The notes beneath the pieces were generated by a model. The model saw nothing but the letters and a program-made list of their open reading frames with translations. It had not been told where the DNA came from and did not search any database. From NCBI GenBank assembly GCA_947630315.1, contig CANRHA010000054.1, forward strand, positions 1 to 9,604: a stretch of 9,604 bases of DNA, written 5' to 3'. This DNA comes from an uncultured Clostridia bacterium (lineage in GTDB: Bacteria > Bacillota > Clostridia > Oscillospirales > Ruminococcaceae). How positions within the stretch are numbered: the first letter of the stretch is position 1; each line of letters begins with the position of its first letter. Below, one piece after another: positions 5,938-9,604 of the stretch. The position numbers and the translations under genes are program-made.

Positions 5938-7137
5938 TCATATTACGTCTTCCGCCCCGGAAATAACGCTGTCGGCAAACTGCTTTGCCGCCCTTGCCGA
6001 ACGGCTTGCGCGGGTAAGCGCGAAGCGTTCTGCGGAGGTTTCAAGCTTTTCGGGGTCGTAGCCTATGCCGCTCTCGTCGAGAATGTGTTTTACGATGTCG
6101 AGGTAGGTCTGCCTGTCGGGCCGGCTGAATGTGATATGAAGCCCGAAGCGCTCCGATAGCGAGACCGTTTCCTGCATGGTGTCGGTGCGGTGAACGTCGT
6201 CGCCGTCGCGGTCAGAGAATTTTTCCTTGATAAGGTGGCGGCGGTTAGACGTCGCATAAATGACCACGTTCTGCGCCTTTGCCGATACCGAGCCTTCGAG
6301 CATAGCCTTCAGCGCCGAGAAGTTGTCGTCGTTCTGCGTAAACGAGAGATCGTCTATAAAGATTATAAACCTCAGCGGGTTGCGGTTAAGCTCCGAGAGG
6401 ATATCCGGCAAAAAGTGAAGCTGTTCCTTTTTCAGCTCGAGGATTCTCAGACCCTCCTCGGCAAGCTCGTTTACTACCGCCTTTACCGTCGATGATTTTC
6501 CCGTTCCGGCGTCGCCCGTCAGAAGTATATTCGCGGCGGGTTTGCCGTTTAAAAGCGCGCGGGTGTTGTCGATTATCAGCTTTTTCTCGCGCTGATACCC
6601 TATGAGGGAATCGAGCCTTACGGTGTCCGGCGCCTTTATCGGAACTATCGTCCTGCCGTCGAGCATGAACGCGCGGTACTTTGCAAATATCCCGTAGCCG
6701 TGTTTTGATATGTTTTCTACCTGCGTGCGGAACTCCTCGGCCATGTCGATCTTGGATACCGTCCATTCGGGCAGAGGACCTTCGTATTCGAGGTCGGAGC
6801 GCAGCTTTTTAGGGGTGAGGGAGCTCAGGTCTGTGAGGATTTTAAGCTCGTAGTCGGCGCTCGCGGTCAGGACTTCCTTGACCGCCTTTTTTTCGCCTAT
6901 CTTGCGGACTATCGGGTTGTCGCAGCAGCGCATAAGCTCTAAAACATACTTTGAAAAGTCGCTGCGGCCGGTCTTATAAAGCCGCGAGACAAATTCGCAG
7001 TAAAGGCTGACGGAATCGGCGGTCTCGCCGTCCGAGTCAAGATACGCGCAGAGGGCCTCTATAACGGGATCCTTTAAAATATCCCTGAAAATACAGAGGG
7101 AGCGCAGCTTTACGGGAAGGGTTTCTAAATCAAGCAT
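5938..7137 (-). CDS. DUF815-family AAA+ ATPase
   Basis: 399 residues. The N-terminal 180 or so are a helical region without a recognised motif. The AAA+ core follows: DSLIGYQREK near 176-185, Walker A GDAGTGKSS (208-216, K214), Walker B FIIFIDD (257-263, D262-D263), and sensor-1-like VVIYATSNRRH. An LSERFGLHITFSRPD segment precedes the C-terminal lid. Order and wording fit the DUF815 (PF05673) ATPases, whose cellular role is not established. No membrane segment is seen. The ATG at 7137 lies 7 nt after the ilvD stop. Its GAGG ribosome site overlaps that stop (TGAGG), so translational coupling to ilvD is likely. Nothing in the protein suggests branched-chain amino acid metabolism. The family call is good; the function is unknown. 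Confidence 0.85.
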   Translation of the reverse strand: MLDLETLPVKLRSLCIFRDILKDPVIEALCAYLDSDGETADSVSLYCEFVSRLYKTGRSDFSKYVLELMRCCDNPIVRKIGEKKAVKEVLTASADYELKILTDLSSLTPKKLRSDLEYEGPLPEWTVSKIDMAEEFRTQVENISKHGYGIFAKYRAFMLDGRTIVPIKAPDTVRLDSLIGYQREKKLIIDNTRALLNGKPAANILLTGDAGTGKSSTVKAVVNELAEEGLRILELKKEQLHFLPDILSELNRNPLRFIIFIDDLSFTQNDDNFSALKAMLEGSVSAKAQNVVIYATSNRRHLIKEKFSDRDGDDVHRTDTMQETVSLSERFGLHITFSRPDRQTYLDIVKHILDESGIGYDPEKLETSAERFALTRASRSARAAKQFADSVISGAEDVI

Positions 7138-7142
7138 AGCGG

Positions 7143-7146
7143 CCTC
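7143..7146 (-). promoter_or_regulatory. Ribosome binding site overlapping the ilvD stop codon
   Basis: On the minus strand TGAGG combines the ilvD stop (7145-7147) with GAGG (7143-7146), 5 nt before the ATPase ATG at 7137. This arrangement fixes the ATPase start and suggests translation re-initiation by ribosomes finishing ilvD. Confidence 0.65.
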
Positions 7147-8800
7147 AATTCAGTATGGCGCCCTTTGCCCCGCTTGAAACAAGCGCGGCGTAGCGCTTTA
7201 GATAGCCCGAAAGCTCTTTTGTCTTGGGAACAAATTCCGCCATTCTGCGGTCAAATTCCTCTTTTGGTATCATAAGCTCTATTTTGTTTTCGGGAATGTC
7301 GATCATAACGGTGTCGCCCTCTTTTATAATGCCTATCGGGCCGCCGCTTGCCGCCTCGGGGGATATATGCCCTACGCAGGCGCCGCGGGTAGCGCCGCTG
7401 AATCTGCCGTCGGTGATGAGCGCTACGCTTTCGCCGAGGCCCATTCCCATTATTGCGGAGGTCGGGTTGAGCATCTCTCTCATACCGGGGCCGCCCTTGG
7501 GGCCTTCGTAGCGGATCACAACAACGTCTCCGGGGTTGATAAGCCCAGCGTTAATTGCCGCCTGGGCGTCCTCCTCGCATTCAAACACCCTTGCGGGGCC
7601 GGAATGCTTAAGCATTTTCGGAGATACTGCCGAGCGCTTTACAACACAGCCGTCCGGCGCGAGATTTCCCCTTAAAACGGCTATTCCGCCCGTCTCGCTG
7701 TAGGGGTCTTCAACCGGCCTTATAACGTCATGATCGAGATTTATTGCGTCCTTGATGTTTTCTCCGACCGTCTTTCCGGTGACGGTCATGCAATCGAGGT
7801 TCAAAAGACCCTTCTTGGACAGCTCGTTCATTACCGCCCAAACGCCGCCGGCCTCGTCAAGTTCTTCGACATAGGTCCTTCCCGCAGGGGCAAGGTGGCA
7901 GAGGTTCGGGGTCTTTGCGCTTATTGAGTTTGCGATGTCGAGATTTATTTCTATCCCGCATTCGTGAGCTATAGCCGGGAGGTGGAGCATCGAGTTGGTC
8001 GAGCAGCCGAGCGCCATATCCACCGTAAGAGCGTTCATGAAAGCCTTTTCGGTCATGATGTCTCTCGGGCGGATATCCTTTTTAAGAAGCTCCATCACCG
8101 CCATTCCGGCGTGTTTTGCAAGTTCGAGCCTGCGGGAATATACCGCGGGAATGGTGCCGTTGCCGCGCAGGCCCATTCCGAGGGCTTCGGTAAGGCAGTT
8201 CATCGAGTTCGCGGTATACATTCCCGAGCAGGAGCCGCAGGTGGGGCAGGTCTTGCATTCGTATTCTTCAAGCTTTTCAAGGGTGATCTTGCCCGCGTTA
8301 AATTCTCCTACAGCCTCGGAGATCGACGAGAAGCTGGTCTTGTGGCCGTCGACATGTCCGGCGAGCATAGGCCCTCCCGAGACAAAAACCGTAGGAACGT
8401 TGAGCCTTGCCGCGGCCATGAGAAGTCCCGGAACGTTTTTGTCGCAGTTCGGAACCATGACGAGTGCGTCAAAGCCGTGGGCGAGGGCCATAGCCTCGGT
8501 GGAATCGGCTATAAGATCGCGGGTGACGAGGGAGTACTTCATTCCTGTGTGGCCCATCGCTATGCCGTCGCAAACGGCTATTGCCGGGAACACTACCGGG
8601 TTTCCGCCCGCCATAGCTACGCCGAGGCGCACCGCCTCAACTATTTTGTCTATGTTCATATGGCCGGGAACTATTTCGTTATACGAGCTGACTATTCCCA
8701 CCATCGGGCGGTTTATCTCTTCTTCGGTCATTCCGAGCGCATGGTAGAGCGCACGGTGCGGCGCGTTCTGTGCGCCGAGTTTGATTTTATCGCTTTTCAT
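7145..8800 (-). CDS. ilvD: Dihydroxy-acid dehydratase
   Basis: 551 residues, the usual length. It dehydrates 2,3-dihydroxy-isovalerate and 2,3-dihydroxy-3-methylvalerate to the 2-oxo acids that give valine, leucine and isoleucine (cytoplasm). Family motifs: SYNEIVPGHMN near residues 39-49, VCDGIAMGH, NCDKN (C119), the cysteine-rich CKTCPTCGSCSGM (C191 in GSCSG), and near the C-terminus DGRFSGATRGACVGH with the catalytic-type serine. VPGH, rather than the VTPCN type, is what the oxygen-sensitive [4Fe-4S] enzymes such as E. coli IlvD carry, in keeping with an anaerobe. Start: AGGTGA lies 5 nt before the ATG at 8800. The ilvC end lies 250 bp upstream and the AAA+ gene follows after 7 nt. The related sugar-acid dehydratase (Edd) is a possible confusion, but the ilvC neighbour settles it. 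Confidence 0.96.
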   Translation of the reverse strand: MKSDKIKLGAQNAPHRALYHALGMTEEEINRPMVGIVSSYNEIVPGHMNIDKIVEAVRLGVAMAGGNPVVFPAIAVCDGIAMGHTGMKYSLVTRDLIADSTEAMALAHGFDALVMVPNCDKNVPGLLMAAARLNVPTVFVSGGPMLAGHVDGHKTSFSSISEAVGEFNAGKITLEKLEEYECKTCPTCGSCSGMYTANSMNCLTEALGMGLRGNGTIPAVYSRRLELAKHAGMAVMELLKKDIRPRDIMTEKAFMNALTVDMALGCSTNSMLHLPAIAHECGIEINLDIANSISAKTPNLCHLAPAGRTYVEELDEAGGVWAVMNELSKKGLLNLDCMTVTGKTVGENIKDAINLDHDVIRPVEDPYSETGGIAVLRGNLAPDGCVVKRSAVSPKMLKHSGPARVFECEEDAQAAINAGLINPGDVVVIRYEGPKGGPGMREMLNPTSAIMGMGLGESVALITDGRFSGATRGACVGHISPEAASGGPIGIIKEGDTVMIDIPENKIELMIPKEEFDRRMAEFVPKTKELSGYLKRYAALVSSGAKGAILN

Positions 8801-8827
8801 AAATTCACCTACTTAAAACTGCGTATA

Positions 8828-8846
8828 GCCGAGGACTTGCCTCGGC
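8828..8846 (-). repeat. Small hairpin in the ilvD leader
   Basis: GCCGAGG (8828-8834) and CCTCGGC (8840-8846) form a perfect 7-bp stem with a 5-nt loop, 27 nt before the ilvD ATG. On the minus strand it is followed by CTATACGCAGTTTT, which is not a convincing terminator tail. Confidence 0.6.
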
Positions 8847-8891
8847 CGATTTTGCGGTATTCATTTGGGCGCGCGGCCCTTGGGGCGCCGG

Positions 8892-8978
8892 CCGGGCGAA
8901 GCCCCGCCGCGCTGCGCGCGGCGAGGCCGCCCCCGCAGGGGGGCGGCCCTGTTCGCGGAGCGAACGGGCTTCGCCCGG
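8892..8978. repeat. GC-rich cloverleaf-like inverted-repeat element, copy 2
   Basis: The outer stem pairs CCGGGCGAAGCCC (8892-8904) with GGGCTTCGCCCGG (8966-8978), 13 bp perfect. Three hairpins fill the inside almost without gaps: an 8-bp stem at 8905-8923 (loop TGC), a 10-bp stem at 8925-8948 (loop GCAG) and a 5-bp stem GTTCG/CGAAC at 8951-8965. The result is an ideal four-way junction. The 3' arm plus the next two bases is identical over 15 nt to 1690-1704 in copy 1. The 8-mer GGGCGCGC flanks the region on both sides (8867-8874 and 9032-9039). Confidence 0.8.
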
Positions 8979-8987
8979 GGCCGGGGA

Positions 8988-9018
8988 GAGGCAGAAGGCC
9001 CGGGAGGAGGCAGAAGGC
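8988..9018. repeat. 12-bp tandem repeat, 19-bp period
   Basis: GAGGCAGAAGGC occurs at 8988-8999 and again at 9007-9018, between the cloverleaf and the ilvC stop. No function is evident. Confidence 0.7.
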
Positions 9019-9050
9019 TGCGCTAAAACCCGGGCGCGCCGCCTAAGGTA

Positions 9051-9604
9051 TCAGTTGTTGATGAGTTTGTCCTCGCCGTTCCAGCTGTAAAGCTTGCGGA
9101 TCTCCTCGCCGACGATCTCGGACGGGTGCTCCGAGGCGAGTTTGCGCATAGCGTTGAAGTGTACCTGGCCGCCGGCGTCGGACATGTCGAGCAGAAATTC
9201 CTTTGCAAAGCTGCCGTCCTGAATGTCCTTGAGTATCTTCTTCATGGTCTTCTTGGTTTCCTCGGTGATTATCTTCGGGCCGGTAACGTAGTCGCCGTAT
9301 TCGGCGGTGTTCGAGATAGAGTATCTCATTCCGGCGAAGCCCGACTGGTAGATGAGGTCAACTATGAGCTTCATCTCGTGAATGCACTCAAAGTAAGCGT
9401 TTCTCGGATCGTAGCCCGCTTCAACAAGGGTCTCGTAGCCGGCCTGCATCAGAGCGCATACGCCGCCGCAGAGGACCGCCTGCTCGCCGAAGAGATCGGT
9501 TTCGGTCTCGGTCCTGAAGGTGGTCTCTAAAACGCCGGCTCTCGCTCCGCCGATTCCGAGGGCGTAGGCAAGGCCGATATCCCAGGCGTCGCCGGTGGCG
9601 TCCT
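9051..9604 (-). CDS. ilvC: Ketol-acid reductoisomerase, C-terminal part (cut by window edge)
   Basis: The frame is open from the right edge to the TGA at 9051-9053, giving the last 183 residues of a class I (about 330-340 residue) enzyme. The NADPH-binding Rossmann domain lies outside the window. The visible knotted helical domain carries the catalytic signatures: GIGGARAGVLETTF, then ETDLFGEQ with the Mg-binding Asp (codon 9495-9497) and Glu (codon 9483-9485). YFECIHEMKLIVD follows with its two glutamates (codons 9387-9389 and 9375-9377), then RYSISNTAEYGD with the substrate-binding serine. The enzyme isomerises and reduces acetolactate and acetohydroxybutyrate to the dihydroxy acids that IlvD consumes. 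ilvD follows 250 bp downstream on the same strand. The C-terminus appears complete (ending KLINN). Confidence 0.97.
   Translation of the reverse strand, partial: DATGDAWDIGLAYALGIGGARAGVLETTFRTETETDLFGEQAVLCGGVCALMQAGYETLVEAGYDPRNAYFECIHEMKLIVDLIYQSGFAGMRYSISNTAEYGDYVTGPKIITEETKKTMKKILKDIQDGSFAKEFLLDMSDAGGQVHFNAMRKLASEHPSEIVGEEIRKLYSWNGEDKLINN

Larger units (their letters stand above)
8801..9050. other. ilvC-ilvD spacer filled by structured repeats
   Basis: The spacer holds no gene. From right to left (transcription order) it contains a 19-bp-period direct repeat, the GC-rich cloverleaf, and a 7-bp hairpin near ilvD. I could not find a credible -35/-10 pair for ilvD here, nor T-box elements, so readthrough from ilvC is the simpler reading. 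Confidence 0.6.

Noticed and set aside
7964..9046. Long plus-strand open frame of 360 codons opposite ilvD and its leader
   Set aside because: It lies antisense to the clearly conserved ilvD, has no family-like motifs and runs into the GC-rich repeat. It is a shadow of high-GC codon use.
8801..9050. T-box or leader-peptide attenuator ahead of ilvD
   Set aside because: I found no T-box consensus, no Ile/Leu/Val-rich short leader frame with a start and ribosome site, and no terminator with a U-tract.

Overview
The window looks like a chromosomal segment from an anaerobic, moderately GC-rich member of the Bacillota (class Clostridia, probably a gut-type lineage). This rests on four things: strong AGGAGG-like ribosome sites, a 2-hydroxyacyl-CoA dehydratase activase, an oxygen-labile-type dihydroxyacid dehydratase with a VPGH motif, and a CmpB-family membrane protein. 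No rRNA, tRNA, CRISPR array, transposase or phage gene was seen.

Left block (1-1380, minus strand). A CmpB-family (PF06541) five-helix membrane protein is followed after 26 nt by the first 177 residues of a BadF/BcrA-type CoA-dehydratase activase that runs off the left edge. A near-consensus sigma-A promoter (TTGACA-17-TATACT) lies upstream of the pair.

Gene-free block (1381-2258). About 880 bp are filled with repeats: short AGAAGATAGAT-type low-complexity copies in both orientations, a GC-rich cloverleaf-like inverted repeat, a perfect 22-bp palindrome, and three diverged copies of a unit starting AATAGCATGAGCG.

Central block (2259-5693, plus strand). A small DtxR/MntR-family metal regulator is followed after 30 nt by a 1010-residue membrane sensor. 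The sensor has a signal peptide, fourteen propeller blades, a Y_Y_Y domain, one membrane helix and a cytoplasmic HD-GYP domain. The pair looks like an operon linking metal status and an extracellular cue to cyclic-di-GMP turnover. A strong terminator follows.

Convergent gap (5694-5937). It is packed with inverted repeats, including a probable two-way terminator, and holds two copies of a 26-bp direct repeat.

Right block (5938-9604, minus strand). In transcription order: the C-terminal part of ilvC (cut by the right edge), a 250-bp gap with a second GC-rich cloverleaf, ilvD, and a DUF815-type AAA+ ATPase that starts 7 nt after the ilvD stop. IlvC and IlvD catalyse consecutive steps of branched-chain amino acid synthesis. 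The ATPase is probably translationally coupled but has no evident link to the pathway.

The least explained items are the paired cloverleaf elements, which share identical outer arms at two distant sites, one of them inside the ilv gene cluster, and the metal-regulator/propeller/HD-GYP pair.
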